The notes under the pieces are model-generated. The model did not search any database and had not been told where the DNA came from. It worked only from the letters and a program-made list of their open reading frames with translations. Position numbers and translations under genes: made by a program. A DNA stretch of 64,000 nt from Bacillota bacterium (lineage in GTDB: Bacteria > Bacillota_I > Bacilli_A > Erysipelotrichales > Erysipelotrichaceae), in assembly GCA_023388535.1 (NCBI GenBank), contig JAEWFZ010000010.1, positions 1 to 64,000 on the forward strand, written 5' to 3'. Below, piece by piece: positions 34,317 through 43,098 of the stretch; within the stretch, counting starts at the first letter, position 1, and every line of letters starts with the position of its first letter.

Positions 34317-35491
34317 AGACGGTTTTTAAGAATTTCAGAGTTGTCGACGCCCATCGGGACGAAATCATTGATGTCCTAGTAGAAGATGGAAAGATTGTTG
34401 AGTTAGGAAAAAACCTCAACGCAAAACAAACTATTGAAGGCGATAATTTAGTATTAGTGCCTTCCTTCTGTGATCTACATGTTCACTTTCGGGAACCGGG
34501 GTATGAATATAAGGAAACCATAGAAACTGGTAGTCAGGCCGCCTTAAAGGGGGGCTATACCGGCGTCAATTGTATGGGAAATACCAATCCGATTTGTGAT
34601 AATCAAGAAACTTTAGATTATATCCTTGAAAAAGGAAGACAGACCGAAATTGATGTCGATCAAGTAGTAGCCATTACCAAAGGTTTTGAGGGCCAGGATA
34701 TCCGTCATCTCGATACCATACAACCGATCAAGTATATTTCCGACGATGGTCATGGTGTGGTCTCGGACTTGATAATCTATCAAGCGATGTTAAAAGCTAA
34801 AGAAAAAGGCTTTGGCTTAATGCTTCATGAAGAGAATCGAGATTTTTCTAGTTTTGATTATCGGATTGCGGAAGATTTGATGACGATTCGAGACGTTTAT
34901 TTGGCCGGAGCAACTAAAGCCAAGGTCCATTTCTGCCATGTATCGACGAAAGCTTCCCTGGAAGCGATTCGTTGGGGAAAACAACAAGGGTATGATATTA
35001 GCTGCGAAGTGACGCCCCATCATATTGTTTTAAAAGATAGCGACTATCGGGTCAATCCACCATTGCGGACTCAAGAAGATATTGAGGCCATTTTCAAAGC
35101 TATTAACGATGGAACCATCGATGCCATTGCCACCGATCATGCGCCTCATTCCAGTGAAGATAAAGAAAAAGGCAGCCCTGGACTGATTGGTTTAGAATCG
35201 AGCTTTTCAGTTTGCTATGAGGCTCTAGTTAAAACGAATCGGATTAGTTTATCACGCCTAGTCGAATTAATGAGTACGACGCCCAATCGATTACTAGGGT
35301 ATCGTAAAGGTAAAATAGAAGCCGGTTATCAAGCGGATTTTGCGATCTTGGATTTAAATCATCCCTATATTTTTGATGAAAAAGAAATTTATTCAAAAAG
35401 TTCAAATACGCCATTTTTAAACCAAAAGTTTTCAGCAAAGGTAGTGGCAACCTACCGGAAAGGAAAGAAAGTATATGAAAATCATCGATAA
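34313..35491 (+). CDS. pyrC: Dihydroorotase
   Basis: 392-residue class I dihydroorotase, closing the pyrimidine ring. Metal ligands DLHVHFREPG, substrate stretch NCMGNTNPICDN, HFCHVSTKASLEAI, EVTPHHIVL and the catalytic DHAPHSSEDKEKG. Overlaps pyrI by 4 bp and pyrF by 17 bp. Confidence 0.93.
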   Translation: MKTVFKNFRVVDAHRDEIIDVLVEDGKIVELGKNLNAKQTIEGDNLVLVPSFCDLHVHFREPGYEYKETIETGSQAALKGGYTGVNCMGNTNPICDNQETLDYILEKGRQTEIDVDQVVAITKGFEGQDIRHLDTIQPIKYISDDGHGVVSDLIIYQAMLKAKEKGFGLMLHEENRDFSSFDYRIAEDLMTIRDVYLAGATKAKVHFCHVSTKASLEAIRWGKQQGYDISCEVTPHHIVLKDSDYRVNPPLRTQEDIEAIFKAINDGTIDAIATDHAPHSSEDKEKGSPGLIGLESSFSVCYEALVKTNRISLSRLVELMSTTPNRLLGYRKGKIEAGYQADFAILDLNHPYIFDEKEIYSKSSNTPFLNQKFSAKVVATYRKGKKVYENHR

Positions 35492-36332
35492 ATTAGTCCA
35501 AAATGTAGCCGAGAAAAGTTGTATTTGTGTTGGCTTAGACTCAAGCTTAAGCTACATTCCCGAATCCCTAAAAGCACAGTTTCCAAGGGTATCGGATCAA
35601 ATATTTGAGTTCAATAAAGCGATTATTGAAACGACCAAGGATCTTGTCGCCATTTATAAACCACAAATCGCCTATTACGAAGCGGCTGGCATTGAGGGTA
35701 TCATCGCTTATTCAAGAACGGTGAATTACTTAAAAAGTTTGGGCTTATTGACGATTGGTGATATTAAACGTAGTGATATCGCGAGTACCGCAAGTCAATA
35801 TGCAACCGCTCATTTCAGCGGTGAGTTTGAAGTTGATTTTATTACCCTAAATCCTTATATGGGCTACGATAGCATCACGCCGTATTTACCGTATTTAGAA
35901 ACGGGAGAAAAAGGCATCTTTGTTCTATTAAGAACCTCCAATCCAGGAGCGAAAGACATCGAATATCTAAAAGTCAACGACGAATATCTTTACTACACCA
36001 TCGGCGATCAATTAGCGAAAATGGCAGAAAACTATCAGGGTCAGTCTGGTTATAGTAGTTTAGGCTTGGTAACAGGAGGAACCCATCGCGATGAAGCTCA
36101 AGAAATTAGAGAACGCTATCCAAATTGTTTCTTCTTGATTCCTGGATATGGGGCTCAAGGGGGCACAGCCGCCGATGTACGCTTATATTTAAATGAATTT
36201 AATGGCGGTATCGTCAATTCTTCAAGAGGTATAATTACCCACTACAAGAAGTTTGAAGATGGACCAGAAAACTTCGCTAAATACGCTAGAGAAGCTGTTC
36301 TAGCCATGAAAAAGGATATCTATGAATTATAA
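35475..36332 (+). CDS. pyrF: Orotidine 5'-phosphate decarboxylase (type 2)
   Basis: 285 residues, the longer type 2 form common in clostridia and actinobacteria. Active-site cluster DIKRSDIASTA, N-terminal CVGLDSSLSYIPE, and FLIPGYGAQGG, VNSSRGI at the phosphate site. Its start lies inside pyrC and its end inside pyrK. Confidence 0.92.
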   Translation: MKIIDKLVQNVAEKSCICVGLDSSLSYIPESLKAQFPRVSDQIFEFNKAIIETTKDLVAIYKPQIAYYEAAGIEGIIAYSRTVNYLKSLGLLTIGDIKRSDIASTASQYATAHFSGEFEVDFITLNPYMGYDSITPYLPYLETGEKGIFVLLRTSNPGAKDIEYLKVNDEYLYYTIGDQLAKMAENYQGQSGYSSLGLVTGGTHRDEAQEIRERYPNCFFLIPGYGAQGGTAADVRLYLNEFNGGIVNSSRGIITHYKKFEDGPENFAKYAREAVLAMKKDIYEL

Positions 36333-37041
36333 GTCAAAAATATACCGTAACGAAAAAGTCACCGATAAGGTCTATTTAATGGAAGTGGATTATCAAGAAC
36401 CAGGCAACCCGGGACAATTTTATATGTTGAAGGCTTGGGGTAATGATCCTCTGTTGGGACGACCTTTTGGCATCTGTGATATCAAAGAAAATAAACTAAG
36501 CTTTCTCTATGAAGTTGTGGGTCGCGGTACAAAAATACTATCTAACCTCAATCAAGATCAAACTATTGAACTGATTGGTCCGCTTGGAAACGGTTTTCCC
36601 TTAACGGATCAAAAAGCCGCCATTGTTGCGGGCGGCTGTGGTCTAGCACCAATGGTCTATTTAGCCAAACAGCTACCAATCAAACCGGATGTTTATCTTG
36701 GTTATAAATCCGATGCTTATGCGGTTGAATTGATTAAACCGTATGCTGATAAAATTATTATTGCCAGTGAAGATGGCAGCAGTGGCCAACCTGGATTTAT
36801 CACCGATTACTTAGAAGCCTCAGACTATCCGGTCGTCTATGGTTGTGGTCCTGATCCGATGATGAGAGCGTTAAAGCAACTCTGTAAAGATAGTACCCTC
36901 TATTTATCTATGGATGCTTATATGGCTTGTGGTGTTGGTGCTTGTTTAGGTTGTACCATCGAAACCGTCGATGGACTTCAACGAGTTTGTATGGAAGGAC
37001 CGGTTTTCAACGGAAAGGATGTGTTCAATGATGAAAGTTAA
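36322..37041 (+). CDS. pyrK: Dihydroorotate dehydrogenase electron transfer subunit
   Basis: 239 residues. FAD-binding domain with LLGRPFGIC, then NAD-binding region AAIVAGGCGLAPMVYLA. A C-terminal 2Fe-2S site has cysteines in ACGVGACLGCTI and RVCMEGPVF. It couples PyrD (class 1B) to NAD. Overlaps both neighbours. Confidence 0.93.
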   Translation: MNYKSKIYRNEKVTDKVYLMEVDYQEPGNPGQFYMLKAWGNDPLLGRPFGICDIKENKLSFLYEVVGRGTKILSNLNQDQTIELIGPLGNGFPLTDQKAAIVAGGCGLAPMVYLAKQLPIKPDVYLGYKSDAYAVELIKPYADKIIIASEDGSSGQPGFITDYLEASDYPVVYGCGPDPMMRALKQLCKDSTLYLSMDAYMACGVGACLGCTIETVDGLQRVCMEGPVFNGKDVFNDES

Positions 37042-37924
37042 TCTTTGTGGCGTGACTTTAAAAAACCCAGTCATTGCTGCTAGTGGAACCTTTGGATTTG
37101 GTCGCGAATACGCTAAATTTTTTAACTTAGATCAACTGGGTGGGATGGTAAGCAAGGGCTTGACCTTAAATCCAAAAGAGGGTAATCGTGGCTTGAGAAT
37201 TCATGAAACCACCGCTGGTATCATGAATAGCATCGGTTTACAAAACCCTGGCATCAAGGCGTTTATTGATACCGAGCTAAAATATATGTTGAGTCAAGAT
37301 ACGGAAACGATTGCCAATCTCGGTGGTAATAGCTTAGCGGATTATGTCGAAGGCGCTAAATTGTTGAACGCAACCGATTTGAAGTTCATCGAGCTCAATA
37401 TCTCTTGTCCTAATATTAAAGAGGGCGGAATGGCCTTTGGAATTACTTGTGACTCCGCCGAAGTGGTGGTGAAGGCAGTTCGGGAAGTGACTGATAAGAT
37501 TCTGATCGTCAAGCTATCTCCGAACGCTCATGATATTAAAGCTATGGCACAAACTTGTGTAGCGGCTGGGGCCGATGCCTTAAGTTTAGTCAATACCTTT
37601 AATGCCTTAGCTATCGATGTTGAGACTAGAAAACCATATTTTGAAAACGTCACTGCCGGCTTATCTGGACCTTGCATTAAACCAATCGCTTTACGGATGG
37701 TTCGCGAAGTGGCTTCGGTGGTTGAGGTTCCAATTATTGGTTTAGGTGGCATCATGAACGCCAACGATGCGCTTGAGTTCATCATGGCCGGGGCCACAGC
37801 CGTCCAAGTCGGCACCGCAAACTTCACCGATCCAACCGTCATGTTGGATATTATTCAAGGCATAGAAGCTTATATGGTACGCCATGATTTACAATCGCTA
37901 GAAGAAATACGAGGTATTATTTAA
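37028..37924 (+). CDS. pyrD: Dihydroorotate dehydrogenase, NAD-linked class 1B
   Basis: 298 residues from the ATG at 37028 (a second ATG follows immediately). The longer open frame from 36971 lies within pyrK and is not needed, since GGAAAGGA sits about 8 bp before 37028. The catalytic base Cys is in LNISCPNIKEGG. Other motifs are AASGTFGFG, NSIGLQNPG, and GLGGIMNANDALEFIMAGA. Works with PyrK as heterotetramer, oxidising dihydroorotate to orotate. Confidence 0.93.
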   Translation: MMKVNLCGVTLKNPVIAASGTFGFGREYAKFFNLDQLGGMVSKGLTLNPKEGNRGLRIHETTAGIMNSIGLQNPGIKAFIDTELKYMLSQDTETIANLGGNSLADYVEGAKLLNATDLKFIELNISCPNIKEGGMAFGITCDSAEVVVKAVREVTDKILIVKLSPNAHDIKAMAQTCVAAGADALSLVNTFNALAIDVETRKPYFENVTAGLSGPCIKPIALRMVREVASVVEVPIIGLGGIMNANDALEFIMAGATAVQVGTANFTDPTVMLDIIQGIEAYMVRHDLQSLEEIRGII

Positions 37925-38499
37925 TGGAAAATCAAGTATTAGAACTACTTAAGGATTCAAAAGCTTTACTAGAGGGACACTTTTTATTGTCCTCCGGCAA
38001 ACATTCCAATGGCTATATTCAATGTGCCAAATTATTACAATATCCTGATAAAGCTGAAAAGGTCGTCGAAGTTATTGTTGCTAAACTAAAAGAAGCTAAG
38101 GTGGAAGTAGACTTAGTGGTTGGTCCTGCTATGGGCGGGATTGTCATCGCCTATGAGGTTGGCCGTCAACTCAAGGTTCCAGCGATTTTTACGGAACGTG
38201 AGAACAACGAAATGACCTTGCGTCGTGGCTTTGAAATTTTACCGAATCAAAAAGTATTGGTGGTAGAAGATGTGGTGACGACTGGAAAATCAAGTTTGGA
38301 GACGATCGCGGTCATCGAAGCGGCTCAAGCCGAAGTCGTTGGTATTGCTTGTTTAGCCGATCGTAGCGGTAATGGTAAGTTGGACTATCCACTCTACGCA
38401 GCGATTGCCTTGGATATTCAAACCTATGAGGCGATGGATTGTCCGCTTTGTCACTCTGAAATGTCGTTAACTAAACCTGGTTCGCGTAAGAAGTTTTAA
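37924..38499 (+). CDS. pyrE: Orotate phosphoribosyltransferase
   Basis: 191 residues. PRPP-binding motif VLVVEDVVTTGKSSLE, N-terminal GHFLLSSGKHSNGYIQ, and VVGPAMGGIVIAYEVG. Starts by TAATG overlap with pyrD. Last gene of the pyr operon. C-terminal CPLCHSE is common in this clade. Confidence 0.93.
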   Translation: MENQVLELLKDSKALLEGHFLLSSGKHSNGYIQCAKLLQYPDKAEKVVEVIVAKLKEAKVEVDLVVGPAMGGIVIAYEVGRQLKVPAIFTERENNEMTLRRGFEILPNQKVLVVEDVVTTGKSSLETIAVIEAAQAEVVGIACLADRSGNGKLDYPLYAAIALDIQTYEAMDCPLCHSEMSLTKPGSRKKF

Positions 38500-38597
38500 T
38501 ACGTTAGTCTTATTAATTGCTGTAATTAGACAATTCAAGATTAAAATTATCAAAGTTCATAACTTTAAATCTTTAATTACATATCTTTGTGTTTAGA

Positions 38598-38607
38598 GTG
38601 GTATAAT
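38598..38607 (+). promoter_or_regulatory. Extended -10 promoter of the GntR gene
   Basis: GTGGTATAAT gives an extended -10 (TGnTATAAT, hexamer 38602-38607). The -35 is weak (TTACAT at 38577). TTGTAC occurs at 38617 and again as GTTGTAC beside the start codon, possible half sites for the regulator's own control. Confidence 0.5.
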
Positions 38608-38642
38608 GAGTTAAACTTGTACCAATGAAATGAGGTTGTACT

Positions 38643-39350
38643 ATGTCCGTTAAATACAAAGAAGTAGCGCGCCAATTAGAAGAAAAAATACTCACCGGCG
38701 AATACGAAGAACAAAAGAAATTACCAACCGAAGATGAATTAATGTCGATGTTTAAAGTCAGCCGAAACACGGTACGACATGCGATTGAAACTTTAGTTAA
38801 ATTAGGCTTAGTGATTCCTATTCAAGGATCGGGGGTGTTTCTCCGTGATAGGCCTAAAGATGGCAGCATTAGCATAGAAGGTTTCCAAGGACTTACTGCA
38901 GGGTTTCAAGACGCTGAAATTAAAACCGAGATTGTCGAATTTGAATTAATTCAAGCCGATGAAGAAATAGCCGCCAATATTGGTATTAAGGTAGGCGATC
39001 CCGTCTATTACATCGAACGGGTCCGCCATTTAAACGGAAAACCGTATGCCTACGAAGTTTCTTACTACAATAAGCAAGTGATTGTTTATTTGAGTCGAGA
39101 AATCATTCAAGGCTCCATCTATCGTTATATCCGTGAGGATCTCAATCAGCAGATGGGTTATGTCTACCGCATCATTTCGGCCGATAAATTATCGGCTAAA
39201 CATGCCAAGTATCTGGGTTTAAAAGAAGGCGACCCGGCGTTGATAACGAAAAATACCGCCATGTTAAAGAGCGGTATCGTATTTGATTATTCGATCGATT
39301 ATCATCACTATCAGAACGCTTCTTATATGAAGCTTGCTAATTTTATTTAA
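38643..39350 (+). CDS. GntR-family (HutC/UTRA) transcription regulator
   Basis: 235 residues. The N-terminal winged helix is typical (KLPTEDELMSMFKVSRNTVR, IQGSGVFLRD). The C-terminal 150 residues are a UTRA ligand domain (VGDPVYYIERVRHLNGKPYA). HutC-type regulators next to PTS genes usually sense sugar phosphates, so it probably controlled the adjoining cellobiose-type PTS genes. That locus is now partly broken. Confidence 0.88.
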   Translation: MSVKYKEVARQLEEKILTGEYEEQKKLPTEDELMSMFKVSRNTVRHAIETLVKLGLVIPIQGSGVFLRDRPKDGSISIEGFQGLTAGFQDAEIKTEIVEFELIQADEEIAANIGIKVGDPVYYIERVRHLNGKPYAYEVSYYNKQVIVYLSREIIQGSIYRYIREDLNQQMGYVYRIISADKLSAKHAKYLGLKEGDPALITKNTAMLKSGIVFDYSIDYHHYQNASYMKLANFI

Positions 39351-39565
39351 ATTTCACTAACATTAAAGAAAAGCGCTTGTCCATACTCAGAGGATTTAAT
39401 CGCTTTTTTTGCGACTTGAATGGCAGTTTCTACGTCATGGCTATGGTCAAACTTAAGTTTCATACCATCGCGAGCCATTAATTTGAATTCTACCCCATCA
39501 ATGACTTGATTGTTGAGTAACTCAATGATGTAATCTCGTTTTAAAGGGGCGTGTACCAATATCAT
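39347..39565 (-). CDS. Small hypothetical protein
   Basis: 72 residues, soluble, no signal or membrane helix. Overlaps the DUF3284-like gene by 4 bp (ATGA) and converges on the GntR gene with a 4-bp 3' overlap. Translational coupling to the PTS-associated gene suggests a shared role. I do not recognise a family. Confidence 0.65.
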   Translation of the reverse strand: MILVHAPLKRDYIIELLNNQVIDGVEFKLMARDGMKLKFDHSHDVETAIQVAKKAIKSSEYGQALFFNVSEI

Positions 39566-39987
39566 TGATCATTCTCCTTTTCTAATTGTTGTTTAATTTG
39601 TTGAATCATCGCGAATAAACGTCGTTCGGAATATTTGCGGATTAATGGCAAACTAAAAAACTTGTAATTGAGTCTACGACTGAACTTTTGAGACGTACCT
39701 TCTTCACTATAATGCAAGATTGAGCCTTCATCCATCGGTTCAATACGGTACTCCGTAATCGAAGAATCAATACCGAAACGGGATTCAAATCGAATTAATT
39801 GATTGACCACAACCTCGGTTATGGTTTGGTTTAAAATGACGGAACGTTTACCGCGATTTAAGGGTCTCGAGTATTTAGCATTTAATAAATGGCTTTTTGA
39901 AACCTTATAAGTATTAGCTAACTGAGTGGCTAAAAAATCATAGACTTCTTGAGGACTTTTATTAATATAAATGGATTGTTTGGGCAT
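39562..39987 (-). CDS. DUF3284-like protein associated with PTS loci
   Basis: 141 residues. The pattern YINKSPQEVYDFL at the N-terminus and the central beta-rich region suggest an SRPBCC-like fold of the DUF3284 family, often next to cellobiose/lactose PTS genes. Ribosome site AGGAGG upstream. Molecular function unknown. Confidence 0.7.
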   Translation of the reverse strand: MPKQSIYINKSPQEVYDFLATQLANTYKVSKSHLLNAKYSRPLNRGKRSVILNQTITEVVVNQLIRFESRFGIDSSITEYRIEPMDEGSILHYSEEGTSQKFSRRLNYKFFSLPLIRKYSERRLFAMIQQIKQQLEKENDQ

Positions 39988-40059
39988 AGCAGACCTCCTA
40001 ATAAATGATAATGGCCTAAAATAACTTTAGGCCATTATTATATCATTATTTCAGATTAA

Positions 40060-40494
40060 TTAATCGTTCGATTTATTGGCGAAAATAACAAACGGTAAGT
40101 AGATTAGAAACGCCACAACAATATTTAAAGCTGAAATCAATACTGCACCAAGGGAACCATTAGTAGCTAGATAAGCATTAATGATTGGTGGTGTCGTCCA
40201 AGGGAATCCATTCACTACTGGTCCAGCAAAACCAACGACAGTGGCTGTATATCCAATCAAAGCTAAGACCGGTTGGACAATAACAAACGGAATAAAATAA
40301 ATAGGGTTAAGCACGACTGGTAAACCAAATAATACAGGTTCGTTAATCATGAAGATTCCTGAAGGGAGAGAAAGCTTGGCGATTTCTAAATCTTGTTTAC
40401 GTTTTGAGAAAAACAAGATGGCGATGAGTAATCCAAGGGTTGCTCCGGATCCTCCAGCAAATACATAAATATCCCAAGAACTAGAAACCTTAAT
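40060..40494 (-). pseudogene. 3' remnant of a cellobiose-type PTS IIC permease
   Basis: The minus-strand frame opens after a TGA at 40495-40497 and runs to a stop at 40060. It begins SSSWDIYVFAGGSGATLGL, continues LPSGIFMINEPVLFGLPVV, and ends after a membrane helix. This is the C-terminal third of an EIIC; the N-terminal 280 or so residues and the start codon are gone. The TTG at 40416 is not a true start. The break lies near 40480-40495, where the plus strand shows the tail of another gene, so a rearrangement is likely. No longer a functional permease. Confidence 0.85.
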
Positions 40495-40571
40495 TCATAG
40501 CCAAACTAAAGAATACTTAAAAGGCTTTGAGTTAATTACATTTAGTCAATTTAGTGAAAGGAGTAGGAAAT
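40481..40571 (+). pseudogene. Probable 3' remnant of a gene upstream of the PTS IIB gene
   Basis: A plus-strand frame from about 40481 reads LETLIHSQTKEYLKGFEL and continues to a TGA that overlaps the ATG of the IIB gene (ATGA). No start codon or upstream homology is found. The position just before an EIIB gene and the helical sequence would fit the end of a LicR-type activator with a C-terminal EIIA domain, but that identity is a guess. Confidence 0.35.
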
Positions 40572-40869
40572 GAAAAACATAATTCTGTTGTGTTCTGCAG
40601 GAATGAGTACTAGTTTACTAGTTACCCGGATGCGGAAAGCTGCTGAGGAGCAAAACTACGAATGCCATATCGAGGCGATGTCTACCAGTTCGGTATCTCA
40701 AGCCGCAAAAGTTGCGGATATTATCTTACTGGGTCCTCAAGTCCGTTTTCAGTTGAATAACATTAGAAAACAAGTAGATGTTCCTGTAGATGTCATCGAC
40801 ATGCGAGCATACGGAACCGTCAATGGCGAAGTTGTTTTGGAACAAGCTAAACAATTACTAGAAGAGTAA
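40570..40869 (+). CDS. PTS cellobiose/lactose-type EIIB component
   Basis: 99 residues, complete. The phospho-acceptor Cys8 lies in LLCSAGMSTSLL, followed by the alpha/beta core (ADIILLGPQVRFQL). Ribosome site GAAAGGAG. It would take phosphate from EIIA and pass it to sugar held by EIIC. The neighbouring EIIC is truncated and no EIIA is in the window, so it may serve other permeases or be a leftover. Confidence 0.88.
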   Translation: MKNIILLCSAGMSTSLLVTRMRKAAEEQNYECHIEAMSTSSVSQAAKVADIILLGPQVRFQLNNIRKQVDVPVDVIDMRAYGTVNGEVVLEQAKQLLEE

Positions 40870-40881
40870 ATCGGATAGTAT

Positions 40882-40928
40882 ACGTTGATAATCTGTCAAT
40901 TATCCTGTCAGGTTGTCGACGTTTTTTT
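40882..40928 (+). terminator. Terminator after the EIIB gene
   Basis: ACGTTGA pairs with TCGACGT (one G-T pair) around a long internal segment and is followed by a run of seven T. Confidence 0.65.
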
Positions 40929-41001
40929 ATACCAAGAAAATTGGTAGTATGGGGTAATTTAGCTTTTTGATTTCTGCTAGACAATTTTTAAGACAAAACG
41001 C

Positions 41002-41089
41002 TTGCTAATCCTTGGAATTATGATATTATATTCAAGCAAGTTGCACTTACTTTGGGCTGACTTGACGCTCAAGGCGGAAGGAGAAAGAT
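41002..41089 (+). promoter_or_regulatory. rpmE promoter and leader
   Basis: TTGCTA (41002-41007), 16-bp spacer and TATTAT (41024-41029) form a likely promoter. The roughly 50-base leader contains a G/C-rich segment before the AGGAGA ribosome site. L31 genes in Bacillota often carry an autoregulatory leader RNA; I cannot confirm the fold here. Confidence 0.4.
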
Positions 41090-41311
41090 ATGAAAAAAGG
41101 AATACATCCAACGTTTAATATCGTAAAAGCAACCTGTGTATCCTGCGGAAACGAGTTTGAAGTAGGATCAACCGCAAATGAAATTCGTGTTGATACCTGT
41201 TCGAATTGCCATCCATTCTATACTGGCAAACAACGTTTTACGCAAGCACAAGGTCGTATCGAGAAATTTAACCGTAAATACGGAAAACGTACAGAACAAA
41301 CACAAGAGTAA
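41090..41311 (+). CDS. rpmE: 50S ribosomal protein L31
   Basis: 73 residues. MKKGIHPTFN start and a zinc site from CVSC and CSNCHPFYTG, the zinc-containing (C+) form. The first pair is CxxC rather than the more usual CxC. Monocistronic with its own terminator. Confidence 0.93.
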   Translation: MKKGIHPTFNIVKATCVSCGNEFEVGSTANEIRVDTCSNCHPFYTGKQRFTQAQGRIEKFNRKYGKRTEQTQE

Positions 41312-41329
41312 GGGAAACCTTACTTTTTT
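41308..41329 (+). terminator. Rho-independent terminator after rpmE
   Basis: GTAAGG/CCTTAC stem with GAAA loop followed by six T; the stem overlaps the stop codon. Confidence 0.82.
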
Positions 41330-41397
41330 GTTGGCACTATAAGACTACAAAAAGACCATGAAATTTAATATAATATCATTCGAGAGGTAAGAAAAAA

Positions 41398-42009
41398 ATG
41401 ATGTATCACCAATATCGTTTAGGTTATGTAGAAGTCATAACCGGTTGTATGTTTGCGGGGAAAACCGAAGAGTTAATTCGCCGCATCAATGTTCTAGAAT
41501 TTGCTAAACAGAAAGTGCTGGTTTTCAAACCTGAAATTGATAATCGCTATAGTGAAACCTCGATTGTTAGTCATGGCGGGGCTTCGGTTACCAGTACCAA
41601 TGCGAAAGACGCTCAAGCGATTTATGAATATTGTACAGAACATCCAGATTACGATGTTATTGCCATTGATGAGATTCAATTTTATGACGATGATATTATT
41701 TTGGTCATTGAAGAATTAGCACGGATGGGCAAACGGGTCATGGTTGCTGGGTTAGATACGGACTTTAGAGGTGAGCCATTTGGTGTTATGCCTAAATTAT
41801 TAACCATGTCGGAGTTTGTCACTAAGTTAACCGCCGTTTGTGTTAAATGTGGATCGCCAGCCACGCGCACCCAACGTTTAGTCAATGGAGAACCGGCTAA
41901 TTACAACGATCCAATTATCCTCGTTGGAGCTTCGGAAGCCTATGAAGCAAGATGTCGCCATTGCCATGAAATTGAAGGTAAACCAAGATATCAGAAGAAA
42001 GGACTTTAA
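41398..42009 (+). CDS. tdk: Thymidine kinase
   Basis: 203 residues, type II (bacterial/cellular TK1-like) enzyme for thymidine salvage. P-loop GCMFAGKTEEL (about 16-26), IDEIQFYDD, lasso region, and a zinc site from CVKCG and CRHCH. Two ATG codons in tandem; 41398 is taken because GAGAGG lies 10 bp upstream. prfA follows after 3 bp, a common arrangement. Confidence 0.94.
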   Translation: MMYHQYRLGYVEVITGCMFAGKTEELIRRINVLEFAKQKVLVFKPEIDNRYSETSIVSHGGASVTSTNAKDAQAIYEYCTEHPDYDVIAIDEIQFYDDDIILVIEELARMGKRVMVAGLDTDFRGEPFGVMPKLLTMSEFVTKLTAVCVKCGSPATRTQRLVNGEPANYNDPIILVGASEAYEARCRHCHEIEGKPRYQKKGL

Positions 42010-42012
42010 ACT

Positions 42013-43098
42013 ATGTCCAAAGACGCCTTAATAGAAAAACTAAAATTAATCGAAAATCGCTCTAAAGAAATCGATGAACAATTAATGAGCCAAGAAATAT
42101 TATCCGACCCAAGAACTTTAGCTAAACTGGCTAAAGAACAATCCCAACTTCAAAAAGTTTTATCCCCTTACCACACCCTGTTAAAAGTCATCGATAACAA
42201 ACAACAAGCTTTTGAAATGTCTCAACTCGAAGATGAAGAATTGTCTGAAATGGGACAGTTAGAGTATGACGAAATGGTAGAAGAAGAAATAAAACTGCGC
42301 CAGCAACTTGAAGTTTTATTAATCCCTAAGGATGCTAACGACGATAAAGATGCGTTAGTTGAGATTCGTGGAGCCGCTGGCGGTGATGAAGGTAATATTT
42401 TTGCTGGTGACTTATACCGGATGTATAGCAAATATGCGGAAAGCCAAGGTTTCAAAATTGAAGTCTTGGATGCCTCAGAATCGGAAGCCGGCGGCTATAC
42501 TTTAATCAGTTTTGCGGTCAAAGGTGGCGAAGATCCTTATGGTCATCTTAAATATGAGTCTGGAGCTCACCGAGTTCAGCGCGTCCCTAAAACCGAAACT
42601 CAAGGACGCGTCCATACTTCAACCGCAACCGTCTTGGTACTTCCAGAAATAGAAGAAGAAGATTTTCATATCGATCCGGCGGATTTAGATATTTCAACCC
42701 AGCGTTCATCTGGGGCTGGTGGACAACATGTTAACACCACCGATTCGGCGGTACGAATTGTCCATAAGCCAACGGGAATTACGGTTAATATGCAGGACGG
42801 TCGTTCTCAACACGATAACCGCGACCGGGCGATGAAAGTCATTCGGGCTCGGGTCTATGAACATCACCAAGAACAAAAATTGAAAGAAGAAGGCGACACC
42901 CGTCGTTCTAAGATTGGTACCGGAGATCGAGCCGAGAAAATCCGTACATACAACTATCCACAAAATCGCGTCTCCGACCACCGCATTAATTTAACCATTA
43001 CCCAGTTGGATCGAATCATGGAAGGTAAATTAGGCGATGTTATCGATGCGCTGATTGAAGCCGATCAAAAAGCAAAATTAGAAAGTAATGAAATATAA
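42013..43098 (+). CDS. prfA: Peptide chain release factor 1
   Basis: 361 residues. The GGQ motif is in SSGAGGQHVNTTDSAVR (about 232-248) and the stop-recognition tripeptide is PKT in RVPKTETQGRVHTS. Reads UAA and UAG. Overlaps prmC by 11 bp; PrmC methylates the Gln of GGQ. Confidence 0.95.
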   Translation: MSKDALIEKLKLIENRSKEIDEQLMSQEILSDPRTLAKLAKEQSQLQKVLSPYHTLLKVIDNKQQAFEMSQLEDEELSEMGQLEYDEMVEEEIKLRQQLEVLLIPKDANDDKDALVEIRGAAGGDEGNIFAGDLYRMYSKYAESQGFKIEVLDASESEAGGYTLISFAVKGGEDPYGHLKYESGAHRVQRVPKTETQGRVHTSTATVLVLPEIEEEDFHIDPADLDISTQRSSGAGGQHVNTTDSAVRIVHKPTGITVNMQDGRSQHDNRDRAMKVIRARVYEHHQEQKLKEEGDTRRSKIGTGDRAEKIRTYNYPQNRVSDHRINLTITQLDRIMEGKLGDVIDALIEADQKAKLESNEI

